Below, piece by piece: positions 8,896-17,094 of a DNA stretch of 64,000 bases. The notes below the pieces were generated by a model. That model had not been told where the DNA came from. It worked only from the letters and a program-made list of their open reading frames with translations, and did no database searches. The position numbers and the translations under genes are program-made. Source of the stretch: Streptomyces justiciae (GTDB lineage Bacteria; Actinomycetota; Actinomycetes; Streptomycetales; Streptomycetaceae); the NCBI RefSeq assembly GCF_015163075.1, contig NZ_JADDXU010000004.1:124001-188000 (forward strand), in the 5' to 3' direction. Within the stretch, counting starts at the first letter, position 1, and each line of letters opens with the position of its first letter.

Positions 8896-8967
8896 CGCTC
8901 TGTCGGGCGTGGCGCTGACGCGCCCGCCCTGGCCTGTCGTCCCTCCGGAGGACGAATCGGGCCGTGC

Positions 8968-8985
8968 CTACTGCGGGCTCAGTAG
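8968..8985. promoter_or_regulatory. palindrome CTACTG-N6-CAGTAG upstream of lipase gene
   Basis: Perfect 6-bp inverted repeat with a 6-bp spacer, 113 bp before the lipase start. A near-identical copy lies at 10089-10105 before the MMPL gene. After each copy comes GCAGCGGSACGACGAC (at 8998 and at 10139). This looks like a shared operator or promoter module. Confidence 0.55.
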
Positions 8986-9098
8986 GCCGTACAGCCTGCA
9001 GCGGGACGACGACGCGGCGCGTCCTGCCCGGTGAGCCTGAGGCGGTGTGCATCACCGCCCGCGCCGCGTCGGCGCCGTACCGGAAGGCATGACCTCCG

Positions 9099-10043
9099 AT
9101 GAGAACTCGTCTTGGCATCGGGCTGGCGACGGCCCTCTCGTGCGCCGCCCTCGTCACCGTGGTCGGGGTCGCCCGGGACGGCGACGGAAGCGCGGCCGCC
9201 TCCCTGAGCGGCCCGCCGCGCGGCCCGTACGTCGCCCTGGGCGACTCGTACACGGCCGGACCGGACATACCCGGCCGGCGCGCGAAACCCGCGGGCTGTG
9301 ACCGCTCCGACCGGAACTACCCGGCGCTCGTCGCCGCCGAACTCGGCCTGGAGCGCGCCGAGTTCCGCGACATGAGCTGTAGTGGGGCCACGACCGGCGA
9401 CCTGTTCAAGGCCCAGGACACGGACAGCGGGACCAACCCGGCCCAGCTGTCGGCCGTGTCCGCCGGGACCCGTCTGGTCACCGTCGGCATCGGCGGCAAC
9501 GACATCGGCTTCGGCGAGCTCATCACCGGCTGCGTCAAGGCCGGCGTCCGCTACCGACTGGAGAGCCGCATCGGGGACCTGGCACCCGACCGGGCGCCGT
9601 GCCGCGCACAGCACACCTCCGGTGACACCGACGAGATCGGGACGAGGATCGCGGCGACGGGCGGACGCGTGGCCGACGTGCTGGCCGACATCCGGCGCCG
9701 GGCGCCCGAGGCCCGCATCTACCTGGTCGGCTATCCGACGATCCTGCCCGCCCGAGGCGCCGACTGCGGACGGGCGATGGGGCTCGCCCCCGGCGACGTC
9801 ACCTTCCTGCGGCAGAAGGAACAGCAGCTCAACGCGATGCTGCGCAGCACCGCGGCTGACGCCGGGGCCGGGTACGTCGACACCTACGCGCCCTCCGACG
9901 GCCGCGACGCCTGCGCGGAGGCCGACGTGCGCTGGGTCGAGCCGCTGATCCCGGCCGCCCCCGCGGCCCCGGTGCACCCCAACGAGCGCGGTGAGCGCGG
10001 GATGGCCCAGGCCGTGCTGAGGGCGTTCCGCGCGGGTGGCTGA
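9099..10043 (+). CDS. secreted SGNH/GDSL-family lipase or esterase
   Basis: Extracellular hydrolase, 314 residues. A signal peptide (MRTRLGIGLATALSCAALVTVVGVA) is followed by an SGNH domain: block I YVALGDSYTAGP with the nucleophile Ser (about residue 48), block II with DMSCSGATTGD (oxyanion Gly), block III TVGIGGNDIGFG with the Asn, and block V near the C-terminus, APVHPNERGERGMA, with the catalytic His. Several Cys (GCDRSD, MSCSG, GCVKAG, PCRAQH, DCGRA, DACAEA) can form disulfides as in Streptomyces coelicolor/rimosus lipases. Hydrolyses acyl esters outside the cell. Shares an upstream palindrome with the MMPL gene. Confidence 0.9.
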   Translation: MRTRLGIGLATALSCAALVTVVGVARDGDGSAAASLSGPPRGPYVALGDSYTAGPDIPGRRAKPAGCDRSDRNYPALVAAELGLERAEFRDMSCSGATTGDLFKAQDTDSGTNPAQLSAVSAGTRLVTVGIGGNDIGFGELITGCVKAGVRYRLESRIGDLAPDRAPCRAQHTSGDTDEIGTRIAATGGRVADVLADIRRRAPEARIYLVGYPTILPARGADCGRAMGLAPGDVTFLRQKEQQLNAMLRSTAADAGAGYVDTYAPSDGRDACAEADVRWVEPLIPAAPAAPVHPNERGERGMAQAVLRAFRAGG

Positions 10044-10088
10044 CCCGCGGGTCGTGCTACCGGGGCAGGAGATCGCGGCCCGGTCACG

Positions 10089-10105
10089 TACTGCGGTTTC
10101 AGTAG
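10089..10105. promoter_or_regulatory. palindrome TACTG-N7-CAGTA upstream of MMPL gene
   Basis: The 17-bp element TACTGCGGTTTCAGTAG lies 112 bp before the MMPL start. It matches the lipase-upstream copy at 8968-8985 in all but two central bases. The conserved downstream block GCAGCGGCACGACGAC starts 33 bp beyond it, 21 bp further away than in the lipase copy, which is two helical turns. Confidence 0.55.
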
Positions 10106-10217
10106 CCGGTCCTGCGAAAGCAGCAGGCGGCATTGCCCGCAGCGGCACGACGACTCGGGGACCCCTGCCGGGACAGGCTGGGGCACCTGATCGAGAACGG
10201 ATGTGGAGTTCCCCGAC

Positions 10218-12407
10218 GTGGCTGCTTTTCTCTATCGACTGGGCCGACTGGCCTTCCGGCGGCGCGGATACGTCGCCCTGATGTGGGTGGCCGTCTTGGC
10301 CGCCGTCGGACTCGGCGCCCTCCGGGCTCCGGGAACCTCCGACGAGGAGTTCTCGATGCCGGGCATCGAGTCCCAGAAGGCGTACGACCTGATGCAGGAG
10401 CGCTTCCCCGGCGCGGCCGCCGACGGCGCCACCGCCCGCGTGGTCTTCGTCGCCCCGGACGGACAGAAGGTCACCGCCACCGAGAACAAGAAGGCCGTCG
10501 AGGAGACCGTGGCCGCCCTCGGCACCGGCTCCCAGGTGGCCGGTGTCGCCGACCCGTACAGGACCAAGGCCGTGAGCAAGGACGGGTCCACGGCCTACGC
10601 CACCGTCACGTACAAGGTGAAGTCCGCCGACGTCACCGACGCGAGCCGTACGGCGGTGCAGAAGGCGGCGAAGCAGGCGCGCGACGCCGGGCTGACCGTC
10701 GAGACCGGCGGTTCGGCCATGGACAGCGGCGGGGGCGCCGGCGGTATGGCCGAGGTCATCGGCATCGCCGTCGCGGCCGTCGTCCTGCTGGTCACCTTCG
10801 GCTCACTGGCCGCCGCCGGACTGCCGCTGCTCACCGCGCTCATCGGCGTCGCCTTCACCATGCTCGCCATCACGCTGATGGGCAGCGCCCTCGGCCTGTC
10901 CACCAGCACCGGCACGCTGGCGATGATGCTGGGCCTGGCCGTCGGCATCGACTACGCCCTCTTCGTCGTCTCCCGCTACCGCGAGGAGCGCGCCCAGGGC
11001 CACACGCCGGAGGAGGCGACCGGATTGGCCGTCGGCACCGCCGGTTCGGCCGTCGTCTTCGCCGGTCTCACCGTGGTCATCGCCCTCGCCGGACTGACCG
11101 TCGTCGGCATCCCCATGCTCACCAAGATGGGCCTCACCGCGGCCGGCGCGGTCGTCGTCGCCGTCGTCGTGGCGCTGACCGCGGTCCCCGCGCTGCTGGG
11201 GTTCTGGCCGAACACGGTGCTGGCACGGCGGCTCCGCAAGCGGGGCGTCGACAAGAGCACCGGCGACAACGGCGGCACCCGCTGGGCCAGGTTCGTCCTG
11301 CGCCGGCCCCTGCCGGTGCTGCTCCTGGGCGTGGTGGGGCTCGGCGCGCTGGCCCTGCCCATGACCGGCCTCCAGCTGGGCATGCCCGGCGACGAGGCCA
11401 AGTCCACCTCCACCACCGAACGCCGTGCCTACGACGACCTCGCCGAGGGCTTCGGCCCCGGGTTCAACGGCCCGCTCACCGTCGTTGTGGACGCCAACGG
11501 TGCCGTGGACCCGAAGGCGGACGTGGCGGCGATCAACCAGAAGATCGCCCGCACCGACGGCATCGTCTCCGTCACCCAGCCCCGCTTCAACGAGGCGGGC
11601 GACACGGCGGTGTTCACCGCCACGCCGTCCACCAGCCCCACCGACGAGCGGACCAAGGACCTCGTCAAGACCATCCGTGCCGAGCGCACCGAGAACTTCG
11701 AGGTCACGGGCACCACGGCCCTGAACATCGACATCTCCGACAAGGTGCAGGCCGCGCTCGTCCCGTACCTCATCACCATCGTGGGGCTGGCCGTCATCCT
11801 GCTCCTCGTGGTCTTCCGGTCCGTGCTCGTCCCCCTCAAGGCCGCCCTCGGCTTCCTGCTCTCGGTGCTCGCCGCGCTCGGCGCCGTCGTCGTGGTCTTC
11901 CAGGAGGGGCACGGCGCGAGCGTCTTCGGGGTGGAGCAGACCGGGCCGATCATGAGCCTGATGCCGATCTTCCTCGTGGGCATCGTCTTCGGCCTGGCCA
12001 TGGACTACGAGGTGTTCCTCGTCTCCCGGATGCGGGAGGCGTACGTCCACGGCGAGGCCGCCCGGCAGTCGGTCGTCTCCGGGTTCCGGCACAGTGCCCG
12101 GGTGGTCGTGGCCGCCGCGCTGATCATGATCGCGGTGTTCGCCGGGTTCATCGGGGAGAGCGACTCCATGATCAAGATGATCGGGTTCGGACTCGCCTCG
12201 GCCGTCCTCCTCGACGCCTTCGTGGTGCGGATGGCGATCGTGCCCGCGGTCCTCGCCCTGCTGGGCGACCGTGCCTGGTGGCTGCCGAAGTGGCTGGACC
12301 GGCTGCTGCCCCGGGTCGACATCGAGGGCGAGGCCCTCACCCGCCGGCCGGCCGGGGCCGCGGAGCCCGACCCGACGCCGGACGAGCCCGCCCAGGTACG
12401 TGTCTGA
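10218..12407 (+). CDS. MMPL-family RND transporter
   Basis: Inner-membrane RND-type exporter of the MMPL family, 729 residues. An N-terminal helix (YVALMWVAVLAAVGLGAL) precedes the first porter domain (about 45-180), a six-helix bundle (about 180-340) containing GLAVGIDYALFVVSRYREE with the Asp-Tyr pair of the proton relay, a second porter domain (about 375-520), and a second bundle with VFGLAMDYEVFLVSRMREAY. Such proteins export lipids or hydrophobic metabolites using the proton gradient. GTG 10218 is chosen because GGAG lies 9 nt upstream; GTG 10203 is in frame but has no such site. A strong hairpin follows the stop. Confidence 0.94.
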   Translation: MAAFLYRLGRLAFRRRGYVALMWVAVLAAVGLGALRAPGTSDEEFSMPGIESQKAYDLMQERFPGAAADGATARVVFVAPDGQKVTATENKKAVEETVAALGTGSQVAGVADPYRTKAVSKDGSTAYATVTYKVKSADVTDASRTAVQKAAKQARDAGLTVETGGSAMDSGGGAGGMAEVIGIAVAAVVLLVTFGSLAAAGLPLLTALIGVAFTMLAITLMGSALGLSTSTGTLAMMLGLAVGIDYALFVVSRYREERAQGHTPEEATGLAVGTAGSAVVFAGLTVVIALAGLTVVGIPMLTKMGLTAAGAVVVAVVVALTAVPALLGFWPNTVLARRLRKRGVDKSTGDNGGTRWARFVLRRPLPVLLLGVVGLGALALPMTGLQLGMPGDEAKSTSTTERRAYDDLAEGFGPGFNGPLTVVVDANGAVDPKADVAAINQKIARTDGIVSVTQPRFNEAGDTAVFTATPSTSPTDERTKDLVKTIRAERTENFEVTGTTALNIDISDKVQAALVPYLITIVGLAVILLLVVFRSVLVPLKAALGFLLSVLAALGAVVVVFQEGHGASVFGVEQTGPIMSLMPIFLVGIVFGLAMDYEVFLVSRMREAYVHGEAARQSVVSGFRHSARVVVAAALIMIAVFAGFIGESDSMIKMIGFGLASAVLLDAFVVRMAIVPAVLALLGDRAWWLPKWLDRLLPRVDIEGEALTRRPAGAAEPDPTPDEPAQVRV

Positions 12408-12423
12408 CCGGCGCCGCCCCGGT

Positions 12424-12464
12424 CGCCGGGCCGCCCGCGGTGAGATTCCGTGGGCGGCCCGGCG
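12424..12464 (+). terminator. terminator after MMPL gene
   Basis: A perfect 13-bp stem (CGCCGGGCCGCCC with its complement at 12452-12464) can be extended through a G-T pair to 17 bp, leaving a short AT-richer loop. It lies 17 bp after the MMPL stop. There is no U-tract, as is usual in Streptomyces. Confidence 0.75.
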
Positions 12465-12546
12465 TGCGGTTCCGCGGGGCGCCCGTTGCGCACCGCTGCC
12501 CACGGGTCGGCCACCATGGACCCAGGCCCTTGATCCGGAGACACCG

Positions 12547-13743
12547 ATGACCACCCGCTCGGAGCGCCGCAGGGCGCGCCCCCACGTCATGGACGTCCTC
12601 ACCGTCCTGGCGCTGCTCGGCTGCGCGACCTTCGGCGCCTCGCTGAGCATCCCCGGCACGAGCCGGCCGAGCAGCGACACGCCCGCGGTCGTCCTCGCGG
12701 CCGTCTCCTGCCTCGCCCTGCTCACCGCACGCGACCACCCGCGCTCGGTCGTCCTGGTCGTCGCGGCCTGCACGATCGCCACCCTCACCCAGGGCTATCT
12801 GCCCACGCCCCTGACGCTGGCCCCGCTGATGATGGCCCTGTACTGGGTGGCCGCCCGCACCGACGCGACGAGCAGACGCGTGCTCGGCGTGGGGACCATG
12901 GTCCTGGTCGTGGCCACCGCCCTGATCGACCGGCCCACGACCGACATGCTGCTGCTGCGCAGCGTGGGTCCCGTCCTCTGGCTGCTGCTGCCGATGGTGG
13001 GCGGCCGCAACGCCCGACTGCGCAGCGCCTACCTGGAGTCCGTGCAGGCACGGGCCGTGCACGCCGAGCGCACCCGGGAGGAGGAGGCCCGGCTGCGGGT
13101 CGCCGAGGAACGGATGCGGATCGCCCGCGAGCTCCACGACGTCGTCGCCCATCACATGGCCGTCGCCAACGCCCAGGCCGGCACCGCCCGCCACCTCGCC
13201 CCCACCCAGCCCGAACAGGCGCAGAAGATCCTCGACGAGCTGACGGCGACCACCTCCTCCGCGCTCCTCGAACTCCGCGCGACGGTGGGCGTGCTGCGCC
13301 AGGCCGACGACGCCGACTCCCTCGACCCCGCCCCCGGCCTGCACCGGCTCCCCGAGCTGATCGCCGTCTGCGAGTCCGCGGGCCTCACCGTGACGGTGAC
13401 CACCGAGGGCGAGCCCCGGCCGCTGTCACCGGGCGTCGACCTGACGGCGTACCGGATCATCCAGGAGGCCCTGACCAACGCCACCAAACACGCCTCCGAC
13501 CACGAGGCCCGTGTCCGGCTCGCCTACTCCGACTCGCGCCTGCTGATCACGGTCGCCAACGAGGGCGCCGCCACCGCCCCCGCGCTCCCGGGCGGCGGCT
13601 TCGGACTGATGGGCATGCGCGAGCGCGCCCACTCGGTCGGCGGCCACCTGCGGGCCGGACCGCGCCCCGAGGGCGGTTTCGAGGTCACCACCGCCCTGCC
13701 CCTGCACTCCCAAGTCACCGACGAACACGAGGCGACCCCGTGA
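12547..13743 (+). CDS. HPK7-type sensor histidine kinase
   Basis: Membrane-bound sensor kinase, 398 residues. Four to five hydrophobic segments occupy about residues 12-165 with almost no extracellular loops, a coiled coil leads into the HisKA_3 box RIARELHDVVAHHMAVANAQ (phospho-His about 199), and a HATPase domain carries EALTNATKHASD and GGGFGLMGMRERAHSVGG. The ATG has GGAG 6 nt upstream. It overlaps the regulator gene by a GTGA junction. It follows the MMPL gene by 139 bp with a terminator between, so it is a separate unit. The signal is unknown. Confidence 0.93.
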   Translation: MTTRSERRRARPHVMDVLTVLALLGCATFGASLSIPGTSRPSSDTPAVVLAAVSCLALLTARDHPRSVVLVVAACTIATLTQGYLPTPLTLAPLMMALYWVAARTDATSRRVLGVGTMVLVVATALIDRPTTDMLLLRSVGPVLWLLLPMVGGRNARLRSAYLESVQARAVHAERTREEEARLRVAEERMRIARELHDVVAHHMAVANAQAGTARHLAPTQPEQAQKILDELTATTSSALLELRATVGVLRQADDADSLDPAPGLHRLPELIAVCESAGLTVTVTTEGEPRPLSPGVDLTAYRIIQEALTNATKHASDHEARVRLAYSDSRLLITVANEGAATAPALPGGGFGLMGMRERAHSVGGHLRAGPRPEGGFEVTTALPLHSQVTDEHEATP

Positions 13744-14420
13744 GCATCCGCGTCCTGCTCGCCGACGACCAGGCCCTGCTGCGGGGCACGTTCCGGCTGC
13801 TGATCGACTCCTGCGAGGACATGGAGGTGGTCGGCGAGGCCGCCGACGGCAAGGAGGCGCTGGAACTCGCCCGCGCCCACCGCCCCGACCTGGTCCTCAT
13901 GGACATCCGCATGCCCGGCACGGACGGCCTCGCGGCCACCGCCGCCATCTGCGAGGACCCCGACCTGGCCGGCACCCGCGTCCTCGTGCTGACCATGTTC
14001 GAGACCGAGGAGTACGTCGCCCAGGCCCTGCGCGTGGGGGCCAGCGGGTTCCTCGGCAAGTACGTCACCACCGACGTCCTCCTCGCGGGCATCCGCACCG
14101 TCTCCTCTGGAGAGGCGCTGCTCTCACCCGGAGCCACCCGCGCCCTCATCACCCGTTTCCTCAGCGCACCGGCCCCGGGCACCCTGCTGACCCCGCCGGA
14201 GCGCCTGAGCGACCTCACCCCGCGCGAACGGGAGATCACCGTCCTCGCCGCCGAGGGCCGGTCCAACGAGGAGATCGCGGCCCACCTCGTCCTCAGCGTG
14301 CTCACCGTCCGCACCCACGTCCAGCGCGCCATGACCAAGCTCGGCGCCCGCGACCGAGCCCAACTCGTCGTCATCGCCTACCAGACCGGGCTGGTACGCC
14401 CCACCTCCGGTCCTCGCTGA
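13740..14420 (+). CDS. NarL/LuxR-family response regulator
   Basis: Response regulator of 226 residues, partner of the kinase at 12547. Receiver domain: LLADDQALLRG with the acidic pocket, phospho-Asp in LVLMDIRMPGTDG (about residue 54), T in VLTMFE, Lys in FLGKYV. The C-terminal LuxR HTH spans about 155-215 with LTPREREITVLAAEGRSN and VRTHVQRAMTKLGARDR. The GTG start overlaps the kinase TGA (GTGA), indicating translational coupling. A target may be the shared palindrome upstream of the lipase and MMPL genes, which is inference only. Confidence 0.93.
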   Translation: MSIRVLLADDQALLRGTFRLLIDSCEDMEVVGEAADGKEALELARAHRPDLVLMDIRMPGTDGLAATAAICEDPDLAGTRVLVLTMFETEEYVAQALRVGASGFLGKYVTTDVLLAGIRTVSSGEALLSPGATRALITRFLSAPAPGTLLTPPERLSDLTPREREITVLAAEGRSNEEIAAHLVLSVLTVRTHVQRAMTKLGARDRAQLVVIAYQTGLVRPTSGPR

Positions 14421-14465
14421 GGCCGGGGCCCTTCGGAGTGCGTCTCCTGCTGGCATGCTGACCGC

Positions 14466-15107
14466 ATGGCTGATCACCCACGGCACGACTCCGTACGGCA
14501 CAGCTACGACACCGTGGCCGAGGAGTACACGACCCGGCTCCACGCCGAGCTCGAAGGCAAGCCCCTGGACCGGGCGTTGCTCACCGCACTCCTCGAACAG
14601 ACCGAACCGGGGGCGGTGATCGGTGACTTGGGCTGCGGTCCCGGGCATGTGGCGGCCTGGCTGGCGGAGAAGGGCGCGCGCACGGTCGGGATCGATCTGT
14701 CCGCGGGCATGGTCGAGGCGGGCCGCAGCCGCTTCCCGGAGGTCGAGTTCCGCCAGGGCGATCTGCTGGAACTCCCGGCGAAGGACGGCGAGTTCGGCTC
14801 ACTGGTCGCCCTCTACACCGTCATCCATCTCGAACCCGGCGAACTGCGCCGCGCCTTCGAGGAGATGGAACGGGTCCTGCGCCCCCAGGGCCTGCTCCTC
14901 CTCTCCTTCCACGTCGGCGAGGAGGTCCGGCACCTGGACGAATGGTGGGGTCACTCCGTCGACGTCGACTTCCGTTTCCTCGACCCCGCGCACCTCACCG
15001 ACCTGCTCGAATCGGTCGGCTTCACGGTGGAGATGAAGCTGGAGCGCACCCACTACGCCCACGAGGCGGAGACCCGCCGCGCCTACGCGCTGGCCCGCCG
15101 CACCTGA
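14466..15107 (+). CDS. class I SAM-dependent methyltransferase
   Basis: Cytosolic Methyltransf_11/25-type enzyme, 213 residues. Motif I VIGDLGCGPGHVAAWL (about 47-62), motif II acidic residue in TVGIDLSAGM, motif with RQGDLLELP, and post-motif ERVLRPQGLLLLSFH are all present. The acceptor substrate cannot be inferred. The last 25 bp overlap convergently with another methyltransferase gene on the minus strand (15083-15107), so both mRNAs are complementary at their 3' ends. The ATG follows the HPK7 pair by 45 bp and may be cotranscribed with it. Confidence 0.88.
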   Translation: MADHPRHDSVRHSYDTVAEEYTTRLHAELEGKPLDRALLTALLEQTEPGAVIGDLGCGPGHVAAWLAEKGARTVGIDLSAGMVEAGRSRFPEVEFRQGDLLELPAKDGEFGSLVALYTVIHLEPGELRRAFEEMERVLRPQGLLLLSFHVGEEVRHLDEWWGHSVDVDFRFLDPAHLTDLLESVGFTVEMKLERTHYAHEAETRRAYALARRT

Positions 15108-15859
15108 CATGTCACGACCGGCTGGTAGAACCCCGTCGCCTCCGGGGCGTGCCACACGACGTCGGCGTAGCCCGCCTCGGCGAGCAGTCGGGTCAGCTGT
15201 GGCCGGGACAGCGCCCAGGAGGTGGCGACGCGCCGCCGGGTCGTCCAGCCGTCCGCGGCGGGGATCAGCTGGAAGTGCTCCAGGTCGTAGCGCTCGCCGT
15301 CCTCGTGCCAGTGCCAGAGCTGAAAGGTGATCACCCGGCCGTCCGGTGTCTCCCTGACCTGCGGCGGTGTCGAGGTGGGCCGCGTCCGGCGGAGTTCGTC
15401 GTAGTCCCGGATCGTGAGCACCAGCAGCCCGCCGTCCCGCAGTACACGCCGCATGTCGCTCAGCGCCGCCGCGACGTCCTGCGCGGAGAGCAGGTGCGCG
15501 AGCGAGTTGTCGGCGCAGACGACGACGTCGAAGACGGACGGAGCGAACGGCAGCCGGCGCATGTCCGCGGCGGCCGTCGGGAGGCCGATGCCCCGGGCCG
15601 CCGCCTCGGCCGTGGCGCGCGCTGCCGCGCGGGGACTGAGGTCGCTGCCGACGACGTCGTAGCCGGCCCCGGCCAGCCCGATCGCCTGGGTGCCGATCCC
15701 GCAGGCGCAGTCCAGGACGCGGTGCGGGCCCGCGCCCAGACGGCGCCGGACGAGGGTGTCGAGGACGGCGGCCTGGCGGGCCGTGCTCGCGTCCCAGTCC
15801 GCGAACATCAGGTGGTAGTCGGAGGCCAGGTCGTCGTAGAAGTCCCGGGTCGAGGACAT
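15083..15859 (-). CDS. class I SAM-dependent methyltransferase
   Basis: Methyltransferase of 258 residues, glycine/sarcosine-N-methyltransferase-like in overall layout. The N-terminus STRDFYDDLASDYHLMFADWD is typical of that group. Motif I VLDCACGIGTQAIGLAGAGY, then VVGSDLSPRAAARA, RRLPFAPSVFDVVVCADNSL and LRDGGLLVLTIRDYDEL. It may methylate an amine, but the substrate is unproven. The ATG at 15859 has AAAGG 8 nt upstream; a longer N-terminus is not supported. It overlaps the convergent gene at 14466 by 25 bp and lies 23 bp downstream of the GNAT gene, so the two minus-strand genes are probably one operon. Confidence 0.87.
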   Translation of the reverse strand: MSSTRDFYDDLASDYHLMFADWDASTARQAAVLDTLVRRRLGAGPHRVLDCACGIGTQAIGLAGAGYDVVGSDLSPRAAARATAEAAARGIGLPTAAADMRRLPFAPSVFDVVVCADNSLAHLLSAQDVAAALSDMRRVLRDGGLLVLTIRDYDELRRTRPTSTPPQVRETPDGRVITFQLWHWHEDGERYDLEHFQLIPAADGWTTRRRVATSWALSRPQLTRLLAEAGYADVVWHAPEATGFYQPVVTCQVRRASA

Positions 15860-15882
15860 GCGCACACCTTTCGACGCCGTGC

Positions 15883-16809
15883 TCAGGTCAGCACCGCCTC
15901 CCAAGTATCGACGGCGAAGTGGAGTTTCATCCCGTTACGTCCGTACAGCTCGGGCGCGCCCGTCGCGTTGGCCGTGTCCACCCCCAGCCCCACGGTGTTC
16001 CGCCCCCGCGCGGCGAACGCGGCGAAGGCCTGCCGCAGCAGCAGCCCGCCCAGCCCCTGCCCCCGGGCCTCCCTGAGCACCCCCACGCTCCGGATCCACC
16101 CCATGGCCGCGCGGTCGTCCCGCGCGATGAGGAACCCGACGTCGCCCAGCTCCTCGGTGTCGAGGAGCCATACCAGCGACCAGTCCAGGCGCTCGGCGTC
16201 GATGTCGTGCAGCCACTGCTCGTAGGCGCGTGGCTGGAAGTCGAAGTGCTCCGCGAAGGTGGACTGGTAGAGCTGATGGGCGCGTTGACGGTCCGCCTCG
16301 GTGACGCAGGGACGGATGCGCACGCCTTCGGGCGGCTCCGGGGCGCGGTCCAGGTCCCGGTCGAGCGGGCGTTCCAGCACGTGGTAGCGGCGTACGACGT
16401 ACCAGCCCCGTGCCTCGATCAGTGAAGTGTCCAGCGTCGGCCGGGTGTTGAGATGCAGATGGACGACGGCCTTCGCGGCGCCGTTCGCCCGGGCCCGCTC
16501 GACGGCCCTGCGGTGGAGGGCGTCCAGGATCTGTTCGCCGGCCGCCTGATGGTCGGGGAGGACGTAGTGGTCGACGTCGATCCGCTCGTTCCCGGAGTCG
16601 TCCCACAGCAGCCCGTACGCCACCAGCCGCTCCCCGTCGAAGACCAGCCAGGAGTCACGCTCCAGGTCGACCTCCGGACGCCTGAGGTCGGCCTCGACCT
16701 CGGGGAGGTCGGTCTCGCGCCGGCCGATCTCGATCTCGTCGACGGCGTTGAGCAGCTCGGTGATCGCGGGCGCGTCGGCGAGCCGCGCGGGGCGCAGGAG
16801 GTAAGGCAT
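15883..16809 (-). CDS. GNAT family N-acetyltransferase, tandem domain
   Basis: Cytosolic acetyltransferase of 308 residues with two GNAT folds in tandem, as in MshD-like proteins. The N-terminal domain (about 1-140, YLLRPARLADAPAITELLNA) appears degenerate. The C-terminal domain (about 155-305, RIRPCVTEADRQRAHQLYQ) has the acetyl-CoA loop SVGVLREARGQGLGGLLLRQA and the NATGAPELYGRNGM segment that closes the fold. Likely acetylates a small molecule. The ATG at 16809 lacks a clear ribosome site, so the start is uncertain. The 285 bp to the divergent gene at 17095 contains a small hairpin (17009-17026) but no gene. Confidence 0.85.
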   Translation of the reverse strand: MPYLLRPARLADAPAITELLNAVDEIEIGRRETDLPEVEADLRRPEVDLERDSWLVFDGERLVAYGLLWDDSGNERIDVDHYVLPDHQAAGEQILDALHRRAVERARANGAAKAVVHLHLNTRPTLDTSLIEARGWYVVRRYHVLERPLDRDLDRAPEPPEGVRIRPCVTEADRQRAHQLYQSTFAEHFDFQPRAYEQWLHDIDAERLDWSLVWLLDTEELGDVGFLIARDDRAAMGWIRSVGVLREARGQGLGGLLLRQAFAAFAARGRNTVGLGVDTANATGAPELYGRNGMKLHFAVDTWEAVLT

Positions 16810-17094
16810 GAGGGCCAGGGTCCAGGGAGGCGGAGGGCGGCTGCAACGGGTTTTCGGCGGACGGTTTGCCCGTGAGGAGGCCATCGTGCGAGCCTCGTAC
16901 GTCATCTCTCCGGAAGGACCCCCTCGTGACACTCGGCATGGTTCTGGGCGACGTCTCCTCGCGCGCTTCGACGCGGGAGCCGTAACCCTTCCTGCCCCGA
17001 TCTCCGAACCCGTGCCGCAGCACGGGCCGTCGGTGCTGCTCCTCGTCGAAGTGCTCTTCGTGCCCCTGCACGTTCGATCACGAGGAGTACCTCC

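Noticed and set aside
16810..17094. Possible SAM- or SAH-type riboswitch before the HemK-like gene
   Set aside because: Only a 7-bp hairpin with a tetraloop (17009-17026) is seen; none of the known riboswitch cores could be recognised.
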